A stretch of 64,000 nt of DNA from Rhodoferax sp. (GTDB taxonomy: Bacteria; Pseudomonadota; Gammaproteobacteria; Burkholderiales; Burkholderiaceae_C). The stretch covers positions 1-64,000 of the forward strand of contig JACKLL010000009.1 in the NCBI GenBank assembly GCA_024235935.1, in the 5' to 3' direction. Below are positions 8,772 to 17,158 of this stretch, in pieces. The first letter of the stretch is position 1. Every line of letters begins with the position of its first letter. Under the pieces are notes generated by a model that was given only the letters and a program-made list of their open reading frames with translations, did no database searches and was not told where the DNA came from. Both the position numbers and the translations under genes were made by a program.

Positions 8772-10247
8772 TCAATGCCGCGGACGGCGCATGCCGCGGA
8801 TGAACGGCCAGAACAGCAGGATCACCGACAACATCATCAGCGACAGCGTCAGCGGCTGGGTGAACAGAGGCGAGTAGTCGCCATCGGTCATCATCAGGCC
8901 CTGGCGCAGCCGCGACTCGGCAATTGGCGCGAGAATGAAACCGATGACGAACGGCCCCAGCGGCAGGCCGCCGCGCTCCATCAGAAAGCCGAGCAGACCA
9001 AAGCCCAGCATGATCCAGACGTCGAACATGCGGTTGCTGGACGCAAACACGCCGACGACGCAGAACACCATGATCAGCGGCAGCACGAACTGGCGCGGCA
9101 CGTCGAGCACGCGGCGCAGGAACGGGATCATCAGGTACATCTGGCCGAGCATCAGCACACTGGACAGCAGGCAGGCCGCGATCACGACGTAGACGATGCC
9201 GGCATGCTGTTCGAACAGCAGCGGACCGGGCTGGATGCCGTGGATCATCATGGCGCTCATCAGGAACACGTCGATCACGCTGCCCGGGATGCCGATCGCC
9301 AGCAAGGGAATCAGCGCGCCGCCGACGGTGGCATTGTTCGCAGCCTCCGAGGCGACGATGCCGCTGGCCGACCCGGTGCCGAACTCGTCTGGCTTGCGTG
9401 AGACGTTCTTGGCCACGGTGTAGGCGACCAACGATCCCACGCTGGCTCCGATGCCCGGCAGGATGCCGATCCAGGTGCCGATGGCCGACGAACGCAGCAG
9501 GTTCCAGAACTGCGCCTTCCATTCCGACAACTTCATCCACAGGCCCTCTGACGAGTAGACCAGCGCCTGTGCCTTGCCCATGGGCTTGACCAGTTCGGCC
9601 ATCACGGTGCCGACCCCGAACACACCGACCAGCACCGGCAGGATGTCGAATCCCGAGGTCAGCTGCCAAAGCCCCATCGTGAAGCGGGTGCGACCGGTGT
9701 TGTCGTCCATGCCGGGAAAGGCAAGCAGCACCCCGATCATGCCGGCCAGCAGGCCCTTGGTCATCGACTTGCCACTCACCGACGAGATCAGTACCAGTGC
9801 GGTGAGCACGAGCGCGAAGTAGTCAAACGGCGTGAAACGCACTGCCACGTCGGCCAGCGGCCTGGTCAGCAGGACCAGCGCAATCCAAGCGAAGACCGCG
9901 CCGAAGAAGGACGCCGCTACGCCCAGCCCCAGCGCCCGTCCGGCCTGGCCCTTCTGGGCCATCGCATAGCCGTCGAAGACCGTAATGACATTCGAAGGTG
10001 TGCCGGGTATGCGCAACAACACGGCCGACACCAGCCCTCCGGTGATCGAGCCGGTGTACATGCAGACGATGAGCGCCATGGCCTGTTCCGGTGCCATCTT
10101 GAATGTCAGCGGCAATGTCAATGCAATCAGCATCGCGCCGGACAAGCCGGGAATGGCGCCCACGATGATACCCAGGGCGGTGCCGAGCACGCACAGGAAC
10201 AGCGGCCAGGGGCCCAGCAGATACAGAAAGGAGTCGAGCAAGTCCAT
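8772..10247 (-). CDS. tctA: Tripartite tricarboxylate transporter large membrane subunit (TctA)
   Basis: 491 residues with about twelve membrane segments. The family signature GAIPGLSGAMLIALTLPLTF lies near residues 31-50, with a second similar element ILPGIGASVGSLVAY near the middle, followed by GIVASEAANNATVGGALIPLLAIGIPG. It forms the inner-membrane channel of a sodium- or proton-driven, binding-protein-dependent carboxylate importer. It lies 9 bases after tctB and 32 bases before the sulfatase gene, so the four genes are probably one transcript. The substrate class is normally a di- or tricarboxylate or related organic acid; the exact solute is not known. Confidence 0.93.
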   Translation of the reverse strand: MDLLDSFLYLLGPWPLFLCVLGTALGIIVGAIPGLSGAMLIALTLPLTFKMAPEQAMALIVCMYTGSITGGLVSAVLLRIPGTPSNVITVFDGYAMAQKGQAGRALGLGVAASFFGAVFAWIALVLLTRPLADVAVRFTPFDYFALVLTALVLISSVSGKSMTKGLLAGMIGVLLAFPGMDDNTGRTRFTMGLWQLTSGFDILPVLVGVFGVGTVMAELVKPMGKAQALVYSSEGLWMKLSEWKAQFWNLLRSSAIGTWIGILPGIGASVGSLVAYTVAKNVSRKPDEFGTGSASGIVASEAANNATVGGALIPLLAIGIPGSVIDVFLMSAMMIHGIQPGPLLFEQHAGIVYVVIAACLLSSVLMLGQMYLMIPFLRRVLDVPRQFVLPLIMVFCVVGVFASSNRMFDVWIMLGFGLLGFLMERGGLPLGPFVIGFILAPIAESRLRQGLMMTDGDYSPLFTQPLTLSLMMLSVILLFWPFIRGMRRPRH

Positions 10248-10256
10248 CGTGCAGTC

Positions 10257-10730
10257 TCAGGGAAGGTCGGCCACCAGCAGGTAGCGGAACACATAGTCCA
10301 GCCCGAGGCCGAACACCAGTGCGAGCGCCAGGGCCCAGGGCAGGTCGTGGCGAACCCGGTCCGACAGCAGCAGGAAGGAAATCAGGAGGTACGCCACTGT
10401 CGCAGTGCCGTAGCGCACCGTCCCCGACTGCAGCAGCGCCGCGTAGACCAGTGTCAGGGCGGCCATGCCCAGCAACAGCACCCAGCGTTCGGCGGCGGCC
10501 GGCGTGGCATCGCCCGCGCCGGCCACCGGCACGCCGGAGCGCCGACGTGCCAGCAGCACCAGAAGGCTCAACACGATGGTGATGACGGCCACGCCCATCG
10601 GCACCGCACCCGGACCGATAGGCTCGAAAACACCGGGTTTGAGCTTCGCACCCTCGAACAGGAACAGCACGGAGAGCGCGATGGCGATCAGAGCCAGCGC
10701 GCTCTCCGCCCGGCGCTCATGGTCATCCAT
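10257..10730 (-). CDS. tctB: Tripartite tricarboxylate transporter small membrane subunit (TctB)
   Basis: 157 residues with four predicted membrane segments (about residues 11-30, 41-62, 85-104 and 110-150) and the PIGPGAVPMGVAVITIVLSLLVL stretch found in TctB proteins after the first span. This is the poorly conserved small subunit that pairs with TctA in the inner membrane. Recognition rests mainly on size, topology and its position between tctC (9 bases away) and tctA (9 bases away). Confidence 0.85.
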   Translation of the reverse strand: MDDHERRAESALALIAIALSVLFLFEGAKLKPGVFEPIGPGAVPMGVAVITIVLSLLVLLARRRSGVPVAGAGDATPAAAERWVLLLGMAALTLVYAALLQSGTVRYGTATVAYLLISFLLLSDRVRHDLPWALALALVFGLGLDYVFRYLLVADLP

Positions 10731-10739
10731 GGCAGGCTG

Positions 10740-11687
10740 CTACTTGTTGCTGACCAGGGTCTTGGCGATCGGTTCGACCGCCTTGAACGTATCGTCCAGG
10801 TTCTTCTTGAACGCGTCCCCCTTCAGGAACTCGACGGTCGATGCACGCTCCTCGATCTGCACCTTGCGCAGTGCGGGCGACTTCATCGCCTTCTCCAGCG
10901 CATTGGCCATGCCTTCGATCGCCGCCTTCGGTGTGCCCTTGGGCGCAAACCAGTAGTTGTTGATGCAGAACTCGTAACCCAGACCCAACTCCTTGGTCGT
11001 CGGAATATGGGGCTCGCTCTCCAGCCGGGTCGGTCCGGTGAAGGCCAGTGAACGCATGCCGCCGGACTTGAAGTTGCTGTACTCGGAGCTGGACAACATC
11101 GTGGTCTGTGTCTGAGATCCCTTGAGCGCCGCATAGTTCTCGGAACCGCCACCGATCTGCACGAAGCGGAACTTGGCGCCGGTGGCCCGCTCCAGGAAGC
11201 CTCCACCGAGGTGGTTGAGCGCGCCGATGTTCACTCCGAACAGGATGGTGCTGGGCTTGGCCTTGGCCGCCTTGACCAGGTCATCGAGGGTTTTCCAGGG
11301 AGCGTCCTCGCGCACGACATGGTGCAGGCAGAAGCCGCCGGTCATCGCCACCGGCTCGAAGTCGCGGTACGAGACGCCCTTGCTTGGATCGACCACCTCG
11401 CCTGAAAGCAGGGCCAGGTGCAGCACCAGGAAGTTGGTGCCGTCGGGCGCGGCGTTCTTGACCTGCTGCGAGCCGATCGAGAAATGGCCCTTGACATTGA
11501 CGATGGCCATGGGCTGGCTCAACAGCTTCTCGTCTTCGATGGTCTTCTGCAGCAGCCGCGCCATCAGGTCGCTGGAGCCGCCAGGGCCGAAGGGCACGAC
11601 CACCTTGATCGGTTTTTCCGGCCAGGTCTGTGCGGCGGCAAGAACAGGCAGGCAGCAGGCCAGCAAAAGCGTGAATATGCGTTTCAT
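10740..11687 (-). CDS. tctC: Bug family solute-binding receptor (TctC)
   Basis: 315 residues; ATG at 11687 with AAGGAG just upstream. A cleavable signal peptide is evident (basic start, LLLACCLPVLAAAQ). The mature protein begins WPEKPIKVVVPFGPGGSSDLMAR, the typical first lobe of Bug receptors, with the PDGTNFLVLH loop that contacts ligand carboxylates through backbone and water contacts. It delivers the solute from the periplasm to TctB/TctA. It differs from the other Bug gene at 18601 in the ligand-loop region, for example GHFSIGSQQV where most Bug proteins have GAGGxxG. The 219 bases upstream hold no gene. Confidence 0.92.
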   Translation of the reverse strand: MKRIFTLLLACCLPVLAAAQTWPEKPIKVVVPFGPGGSSDLMARLLQKTIEDEKLLSQPMAIVNVKGHFSIGSQQVKNAAPDGTNFLVLHLALLSGEVVDPSKGVSYRDFEPVAMTGGFCLHHVVREDAPWKTLDDLVKAAKAKPSTILFGVNIGALNHLGGGFLERATGAKFRFVQIGGGSENYAALKGSQTQTTMLSSSEYSNFKSGGMRSLAFTGPTRLESEPHIPTTKELGLGYEFCINNYWFAPKGTPKAAIEGMANALEKAMKSPALRKVQIEERASTVEFLKGDAFKKNLDDTFKAVEPIAKTLVSNK

Positions 11688-11906
11688 GGATGTCTCCTTG
11701 TGAAGTCAGTGATCAAACCCCTCGAACCCACCATGGCGGCTTTGTCTGCCGCTCTGAGAAATGACAGGGTATTCCTGTCGCTCCTTCGGTTCCCGTGCAT
11801 GGCGCGCCGCGCCATCAGCCCGGCGACAGCCAGCGCATGCGCCGCCGGATGCCGGCCGCCACGCGCGCCCGCGCCATCAGCTGTGTCCGTACCAGGGCAG
11901 CCGGCG

Positions 11907-12830
11907 TCATGCGGGCCATGTCGCGCCCTGCGTATTCAGATACGCCGCATACAGGCTGGTCGTGCCGCATATGAACAGACGGTTGCGCTTGGCGCCGCCA
12001 AAGCAGACGTTGGCCACGACCTCCGGCACGCGGATGCGGCCCAGCAGCGTGCCATCCGGCGCGAAACAGGCGACGCCGTCTGCGGCACTGGTCCAGACAT
12101 TGCCATGCCGGTCGACCCGCAAGCCGTCGAAGAAGCCGGCGTCCAGGCTGGCGAACAGCGGGCCATTCCCCTGCACGCCACGTCCGTCGGCACGCAGCGC
12201 GTAGCGGCGCAGATGGCGTGGTCCGCCGCTGACGTGCGTGGCACCGGTATCGGCCACATAGAGCTGGCGCTCGTCGGGCGAGAACGCCAGCCCATTGGGC
12301 TTGACCATGTCGGTGATGACGGCCTGCACGTCGCCGCTGTCCGGGTCGATGCGGTAGACATTCGACGCACCGAGCTCCGATGGCGCGGCGTCACCTTCAT
12401 ATTCCGAGTCGATGCCGTAGGTCGGATCGGTGAACCAGATGCTGCCGTCGGACTTGACGACCAGGTCATTGGGCGAGTTCAGGCGACGCCCCTCGAACTG
12501 CGTCGCCAGCACGGTGCGCCGACCGTCGTGTTCGGTGCGCGAGACGCAGCGCCCGCGATGTTCGCAGCTCAGCAGCCGCCCCTGCCGGTCCACCGTGTGG
12601 CCATTGGCATTCCAGGCCGGCTGCTGGAACACCGAGACCGAGCCGTCGGTCTCGTCCCAGCGCATGACCCGGTCATTCGGAATGTCCGACCAGACCAGGT
12701 ACCGGCCGGCCGCGAAATAGGCCGGCCCCTCGGACCAGCGACAGCCGGTGTACAGGCGCTCGAGGTGAACGTTGCCCAGCACCAGGGCGTGAAAGCGCGG
12801 ATCCAGCGGCTCAAACTCCGGTTTCAGCAT
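11907..12830 (-). CDS. SMP-30/gluconolactonase family lactonase
   Basis: 307 residues from the ATG at 12830, which lies inside the end of the GntR gene (20-base overlap). A six-bladed beta-propeller lactonase is indicated by CRWSEGPAYFA (metal-binding Glu), RLNSPNDLVVKSDGSIWFTDPTYGI (Asn ligand), KPNGLAFSPDERQLYVAD and FDGLRVDRHGNVWTS (catalytic Asp). Family members hydrolyse sugar lactones, such as gluconolactone, to the aldonic acid. The neighbours, a GntR/FCD repressor upstream and a carboxylate transporter and sulfatase downstream, suggest hydrolysis of a lactone formed during degradation of an imported sugar acid. There is no signal peptide, so cytoplasmic action is likely. Confidence 0.88.
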   Translation of the reverse strand: MLKPEFEPLDPRFHALVLGNVHLERLYTGCRWSEGPAYFAAGRYLVWSDIPNDRVMRWDETDGSVSVFQQPAWNANGHTVDRQGRLLSCEHRGRCVSRTEHDGRRTVLATQFEGRRLNSPNDLVVKSDGSIWFTDPTYGIDSEYEGDAAPSELGASNVYRIDPDSGDVQAVITDMVKPNGLAFSPDERQLYVADTGATHVSGGPRHLRRYALRADGRGVQGNGPLFASLDAGFFDGLRVDRHGNVWTSAADGVACFAPDGTLLGRIRVPEVVANVCFGGAKRNRLFICGTTSLYAAYLNTQGATWPA

Positions 12831-13563
12831 GGTCGTCCTGCTCCTCGAAGTAGTCTGGATGCAAGGCGGCGACACGCTGCGTCAGCACATCGTTGCGCCC
12901 CAGATGGATGGTGATGGCCCGATGCGCGAGCGCCGGATCGCGCGCCCGCAGCCCGGCCAGAATGGCGCGGTGGTCGGCCACGGCCTGCTCACCGGATTGC
13001 AGTTCCGGGACCGCAATCGCGCGGGTACGCTGGTGCATGTCGCGGGCCTGCGCGACGACGGGCCAGACCCCGGAGAAGCCGGCCCCTTGCAGCAGGCAGC
13101 GGTGGAACTCCTCGTCGGCACGCATCGTGGCCTCCAGGTCGCCGGCGCCCAGCGCAAGCGCCTGGCGCTCGATCGATGCCGCGAGGGCATCCAGCCCGGC
13201 CGGGTTTTCCGTTGCCGCCAGGATGCGCCGCACGATTTCGGTCTCCACCGCCTCGCGCACGAACAAGGCATCGCGGATGCGACGCAGGCTCAGCAACGCG
13301 ACATAGCTGCCGCGTTGCGGCAAGACCTGCACCAGGCCCTCGCGCGCGAGCCGCTGCACCGCTTCGCGCACCGGGGTGCGACTCACCGCCAGATTTTCGG
13401 CCAGCCGGTTCTCCGACAAGGCTTCACCCGGACGCAGCCGGGCGTGCAGGATGTCGGAGCGCAGCTGCTCGAACACCTGCTGCGCGAGCGCCGACGGAGC
13501 CGCCGCGCCAGCGTGCTTGAGCGCCTGCAGGCTCGAGCGCGGGCGTGGGGAGCGGAGCTTCAT
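12811..13563 (-). CDS. GntR family regulator with FCD domain
   Basis: 250 residues, ATG at 13563, overlapping the stop of the upstream gene by four bases (ATGA), so translation is coupled. The N-terminal winged helix-turn-helix spans about residues 25-95, with SENRLAENLAVSRTPVREAVQRLAREGLV. The C-terminal FCD domain has RADEEFHRCLLQGAG, Asp and His residues that usually bind a metal and help bind a carboxylate effector. This FadR/VanR-type class normally represses sugar-acid or organic-acid catabolic genes. A GTATAC-centred palindrome at 15025-15040, over the -10 box of the first gene in this transcript, is a likely operator. Confidence 0.9.
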   Translation of the reverse strand: MKLRSPRPRSSLQALKHAGAAAPSALAQQVFEQLRSDILHARLRPGEALSENRLAENLAVSRTPVREAVQRLAREGLVQVLPQRGSYVALLSLRRIRDALFVREAVETEIVRRILAATENPAGLDALAASIERQALALGAGDLEATMRADEEFHRCLLQGAGFSGVWPVVAQARDMHQRTRAIAVPELQSGEQAVADHRAILAGLRARDPALAHRAITIHLGRNDVLTQRVAALHPDYFEEQDDHAETGV

Positions 13564-15017
13564 GCGCAGGACTCCTGCACCTGCATCAGCTGCGCCAGAT
13601 CGGCGAGCTTGGCATCCGACAGGTAGCCATAGCGGTTGACCCACAGGTAGGCACCCGAGGCATTGGTCGAAGCCTGCAGCGCGGTGCGGGTACGCAGCGC
13701 CACGTCGGCGCGGGGTCCGTAGCTGTGGGCAAAGGCGATCACCGGCACCGTGGCCGCCGCTGCGCGCGCCTGCGCGAGCTTGTCTTGCTGGGCCTGAATG
13801 CCCACCGGGTGGGCAAGCGCTGGCGGCGGATAGATCAGCGCTGCGCCATCGGCGGGCAACTGGTCGGAAAAGCCCAGGAAATCCATCATCGCCGCGGTCA
13901 CCACGTCCAGCACCGCCTTGTCCTGCTCACCGACAAGGTCGCGGGCCCACAAGCGCGCCATCATCGGCCAGTGCATGGTGTACAGCTTGACGCCCACGGC
14001 ATCGGAGGTCTGCGCCAGCGCGTCCCAGTCAAAACCGGAAAAGCGCGACAGCGGTGCCGGAAATACCTGTGGCTCCAGACTTCGGCGTGGACCCGCCACC
14101 TGGTCCAGTGCCTCGCGGTAGTGGCGCAACAGCGCCGCAACACTGGCGCGCTTGCTGGCCCACAAGGGCGCGCCGGCTCCATTCGCTGCGAAGAAATCGT
14201 CCCATCCGGCTTGCGCCAGCTGCGTGCGCACCGCGGCAGCGCCTGCGCCGGCCGCGGCACGCGCCTGGCTGCGCCAGGACGCCAGCAGAGCGCAAATCTG
14301 GCGCCCATAGGCGTCGGGTGCCACGCCCTGGGCCCGCAGCGCCGCATGGGCATGGGGGTTGAAGTCGAACAGCGCGCTGCGCAGGTCGTACGGCGGATAC
14401 TCCGGCCAGTCGATCCGAAAGCCGTGCACGCCCGGATAGCGCTGCGCCAGTTCGGCCAGCAAGGCGCCGCCGTAGTCCCGCACGTGCGGGCTGGCCAGGC
14501 TGGCGTTGGCGTCGACGCGCTGCGGATGCGGCAACCCGTCCGGGCCCAGGCACTGGTCTTCCTGCACCGCCGACGAAAACTGGACCTTGTAGCCCGGCGG
14601 ACTGGCAGCCATGACCTGCAGGTAGACGGCGATCGAACGCCGGGCGGCCGCCTCGACCACGTCGTCGATCAGCCGCGGCTGTGCCAGTGTGAGCGCCGAT
14701 GGCGGGCTGGGCTGGTAGCGCAGGCCGCGGTAGCGCGCCGGATCGTGGACCAGGGACGGTGCGGTGCGCACCCAGGTCTCGCGCACCCCCCACAGCGTGC
14801 GGTCCAGCGGACGCACACTGCCGGCGTCGCCATCGGGCGGGGGCTCGCGCGCGCCTTCGCCCGCAGCGGCAATCTCCAGCAGGTAGGGGCTGGTCGCCAG
14901 GGCGGTCACGCCACTGGCCTGCAGGCGATCCAGCACCGCGTCGATGCCCTCGCTCTGGAACCATTCGGGCATCACGGTGATGCCCAGTCGGGGGGGTGGC
15001 GTCAGCTTTTCAGCCAT
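13560..15017 (-). CDS. Hypothetical TIM-barrel-like protein, possible glycoside hydrolase
   Basis: 485 residues, first gene of the GntR transcript. The family is not recognised with certainty. It begins RLGITVMPEWFQSEGIDAVLDRLQASGVTALATSPYLLE, as in an eight-stranded barrel where strand 1 is followed by a helix. It contains RSIAVYLQVMAASPPGYKV and GVHGFRIDWPEYPPYD, the strand-end acidic pair (Asp, Glu) common in retaining carbohydrate hydrolases. It ends with ASGAYLWVNRYGYLSDAKL. No signal peptide is seen, so it is probably cytoplasmic. Sharing a transcript with a lactonase gene and a GntR regulator supports a role in sugar-acid metabolism. The ATG at 15017 has no clear ribosome-binding site and sits only about five bases from the predicted transcription start. 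Confidence 0.6.
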   Translation of the reverse strand: MAEKLTPPPRLGITVMPEWFQSEGIDAVLDRLQASGVTALATSPYLLEIAAAGEGAREPPPDGDAGSVRPLDRTLWGVRETWVRTAPSLVHDPARYRGLRYQPSPPSALTLAQPRLIDDVVEAAARRSIAVYLQVMAASPPGYKVQFSSAVQEDQCLGPDGLPHPQRVDANASLASPHVRDYGGALLAELAQRYPGVHGFRIDWPEYPPYDLRSALFDFNPHAHAALRAQGVAPDAYGRQICALLASWRSQARAAAGAGAAAVRTQLAQAGWDDFFAANGAGAPLWASKRASVAALLRHYREALDQVAGPRRSLEPQVFPAPLSRFSGFDWDALAQTSDAVGVKLYTMHWPMMARLWARDLVGEQDKAVLDVVTAAMMDFLGFSDQLPADGAALIYPPPALAHPVGIQAQQDKLAQARAAAATVPVIAFAHSYGPRADVALRTRTALQASTNASGAYLWVNRYGYLSDAKLADLAQLMQVQESCA

Positions 15018-15024
15018 AGTGAAA

Positions 15025-15057
15025 AACTAGTATACATGTTGTCTTATGCCGTGGGAA
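15025..15057 (-). promoter_or_regulatory. Promoter with GntR-type operator for the catabolic gene cluster
   Basis: On the minus strand a TATACT -10 box (15034-15029) and a TTCCCA -35-like box (15057-15052) are 17 bases apart. Overlapping the -10 box is an imperfect palindrome at 15025-15040, AAC-nn-GTATAC-nn-GTT, with 12 of 16 positions symmetric. The GT...AC core agrees with the general half-site arrangement of GntR family operators. The resulting leader would be only about 5 bases. Autoregulation by the GntR gene two positions downstream is inferred. Confidence 0.5.
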
Positions 15058-15127
15058 CCGGTGCCTGCCGGTGCAATGCAGTCGATCGCCTGTTGATGCG
15101 CGCCTGGCCGAAGCCGGCAAGCGCGGG

Positions 15128-15958
15128 TCAGCGCCGGAGCAGATCCGTGGCCGGCTGGCGCCGGCCGACCCAAAGCATTGCGCCACCGATGAGGAGCAGC
15201 GCAAGCAGATAGAAGAGCAGCTGCGCGCCGGCCGGCTGCGCGTCATAGCCGACAAGACCATGCAGCAAGGTCCCCATCGGCGAGGACTGCGACAGCCATG
15301 CCGAGCTGTCCCAGACGGGCGCACCCAGGCTGGGGATGAGGTCTGCCTGTACCAGGTTGCGTGCCACCTGCGACGCCATGCTCGCTGCCAGCAGCAGAAC
15401 CAGGACGGCGGTGACCGAGAAGAACCAGCGCAGCGGAATCCGCAGCAGGCCCAGATACAGGAGTCCACCCACCAGCGCCCCCGCCCCGACTCCCGCCAGG
15501 GCGCCGACCAGCGTGGCATGCAGACCCTCGGTGCTGCTGGCGGCCAGGCCGTACAGAAACAGCACGGTTTCCGAGCCTTCGCGCACAACCGCCAGCCCGA
15601 CCACGAGCAGGATCACCGAACCTTCCCGGCTGCCCTGCTGGATGGCCTGGGCCGTGTCCCTGGCGCGCGCCGCCATTTCGCGGCCATGTTGGGCCATCCA
15701 GATGTTGTGCCAGGCCAGCATGCAGACGGCCAAGGTCAAGATTCCGGCGTTGAAAATCTCCTGACCCACGCCACTGGCGAGATTGGAAATCGCGGCCATG
15801 CTCGACGCCACCACGGCGGAGCCGACGAGTCCCGCCAGAAGCCCTGCAACGATCCAGCGCCCGCGCCATGCAACCCCACGGGTCGCGGCTGCCATCACGC
15901 CGATGATGAGCGCAGCCTCCAGCGACTCGCGAAAGACAATCAGGGCGGCACCAAACAT
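15128..15958 (-). CDS. FTR1/EfeU family iron permease
   Basis: 276 residues with about seven membrane spans and both REXXE iron-passage motifs: FRESLEAALIIG near residue 9 and VVREGSETVLFLYG near residue 125. The family moves ferrous or oxidised iron across the inner membrane. It lies 21 bases after the small cupredoxin-like gene on the same strand and probably shares its Fur-controlled promoter. The EfeB peroxidase and full-length EfeO found in complete Efe systems are absent here. The extreme C terminus (VGRRQPATDLLRR) is short and basic. Confidence 0.9.
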   Translation of the reverse strand: MFGAALIVFRESLEAALIIGVMAAATRGVAWRGRWIVAGLLAGLVGSAVVASSMAAISNLASGVGQEIFNAGILTLAVCMLAWHNIWMAQHGREMAARARDTAQAIQQGSREGSVILLVVGLAVVREGSETVLFLYGLAASSTEGLHATLVGALAGVGAGALVGGLLYLGLLRIPLRWFFSVTAVLVLLLAASMASQVARNLVQADLIPSLGAPVWDSSAWLSQSSPMGTLLHGLVGYDAQPAGAQLLFYLLALLLIGGAMLWVGRRQPATDLLRR

Positions 15959-15979
15959 GGGGAAGCTACGGCCGCTGGT

Positions 15980-16309
15980 CTATTCGGCGACGATCACGCC
16001 CTGAGCCGCAGCATCTTTCTCGTGGTATTCCTCCACGAACGGATAACGACCAGGCTTGAGCGGCCCGATCAGAATGGTGGCTGACGACTTGCCGGCGATG
16101 ATCTTTTCCCTGGCCAGCGGCTTGCTCTCGAATTCGGCCGGCGTCGGATCCTTGTTCACAACCAGCAACCGCAGCTTCTGTCCGGCCGGAACCTTGATCT
16201 CCTTCGGCACGAAGGCATGGTTCTCGATCGTCAGCGTGTAAGCGTCCGCTGCAGCCAGCACAGGTGCGGCAACCAGCAGCAATGAAGTGGAAAGCAGCAT
16301 GTATTTCAT
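15980..16309 (-). CDS. Periplasmic cupredoxin-domain protein (EfeO N-terminal-like)
   Basis: 109 residues from the ATG at 16309; an ATG at 16321 is an alternative start. A signal peptide (LLSTSLLLVAAPVLAAA) is followed by a single cupredoxin-like fold: YTLTIENHAFVPKEIKVPAGQKLRLLVVNKDPTPAEFESKPL, then LKPGRYPFVEEYHEKDAAAQGVI. This matches the cupredoxin domain found at the start of EfeO or as a stand-alone partner of FTR1. It lacks the classical Cys copper ligand but has several Glu and His residues near the C terminus (EEYHEKD). It probably presents or oxidises iron for the FTR1 permease encoded 21 bases downstream. Confidence 0.82.
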   Translation of the reverse strand: MKYMLLSTSLLLVAAPVLAAADAYTLTIENHAFVPKEIKVPAGQKLRLLVVNKDPTPAEFESKPLAREKIIAGKSSATILIGPLKPGRYPFVEEYHEKDAAAQGVIVAE

Positions 16310-16367
16310 CAAATAGACCATTCCAGCAACACCGAACAGGCGCCGCAATCAGGCGCTACGCAGCGAA

Positions 16368-16382
16368 TGATAATGATTCGCA
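16368..16382 (-). promoter_or_regulatory. Fur box upstream of the cupredoxin-FTR1 operon
   Basis: TGATAATGATTCGCA matches the 7-1-7 Fur consensus TGATAAT-n-ATTATCA at 12 of 14 positions; the left arm is perfect. It lies about 60 bases upstream of the cupredoxin start in an AT-rich island. Iron-dependent repression of the cupredoxin-FTR1 pair is expected. Confidence 0.7.
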
Positions 16383-16543
16383 TTGATTAGAGCAAGCCCC
16401 TGTGGCTGACACGGTCATCGAGGACGCGAACCGATTGCGCACGGACCGCGGCACTTCTTCGTTGCCGCCCAACGGCCCCAGGCCTGCATGTCCCGTCACA
16501 ATGCGGCTTTTCTCCATGGAGCGGGCGCCACCGAAGACAGGCC

Positions 16544-17029
16544 ATGCAGATTCGACGATTCCAGGGCGGCGAAGCGCCGGCCTTGCACAGGCTGCGGCAT
16601 GACGCGATCCACCAGATCGCAGCGCGCGACTACACGCCGCAGCAGATTGCGGCATGGGCACCGGCAACCATCGACGCCCAGGCCTGGGCGGAAAAGATGG
16701 CGGCCAACCGACCGTTCATTGCAGAGATGGACGGGCAGATCGTCGGGTTCGCCGACGTACAGCCCTCGGGTTACATCGACTACTTCTTCGTCTCGGCCGA
16801 GCATCCGCGCCAGGGCATCGGCAATGCACTGATGGCGCGTCTTCACGAGGAAGCAGCGCGGCAGGGCATGGCAACGCTCACGTCCGATGTGAGCCGCACC
16901 GCACAGCCCTTCTTCCTGCACCACGGATTCGCCATCGTCGAGCAGCGCCAACCCGTGCGACAGGGGGTGGTGGTGCCCAACGCCTTCATGCGCAAGCACC
17001 TGCAAGCGCCGACCGTTCCTGCCGCCTGA
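16544..17029 (+). CDS. GNAT family N-acetyltransferase
   Basis: 161 residues from the ATG at 16544. The GNAT fold is shown by the central strands IAEMDGQIVGFADVQPSGYIDYFFVSAEHPRQGIGNALM, whose R/Q-x-x-G-I-G segment is the acetyl-CoA pyrophosphate-binding loop, and by the later PFFLHHGFAIVEQRQ. It resembles small acetyltransferases of the YafP/ElaA-like kind. The acceptor is unknown. Monocistronic, facing the small basic secreted protein gene at 17159. Confidence 0.88.
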   Translation: MQIRRFQGGEAPALHRLRHDAIHQIAARDYTPQQIAAWAPATIDAQAWAEKMAANRPFIAEMDGQIVGFADVQPSGYIDYFFVSAEHPRQGIGNALMARLHEEAARQGMATLTSDVSRTAQPFFLHHGFAIVEQRQPVRQGVVVPNAFMRKHLQAPTVPAA

Positions 17030-17158
17030 GCCGCAATATCGCAGGGCCTGTCAACGCCAGCACGATGCGGGCGTTATGGATACAGGCCTGATCGATTTTC
17101 CGGCTCGCACATGACGGCCTGGGCTTTGCGACCGTCGCCAGATGAGTGAGAAAACAGC

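Noticed and set aside
7321..8877. Long plus-strand open frame inside the sulfatase gene
   Set aside because: The minus strand has a complete sulfatase with the C-x-P-x-R motif; the plus translation is antisense low-complexity.
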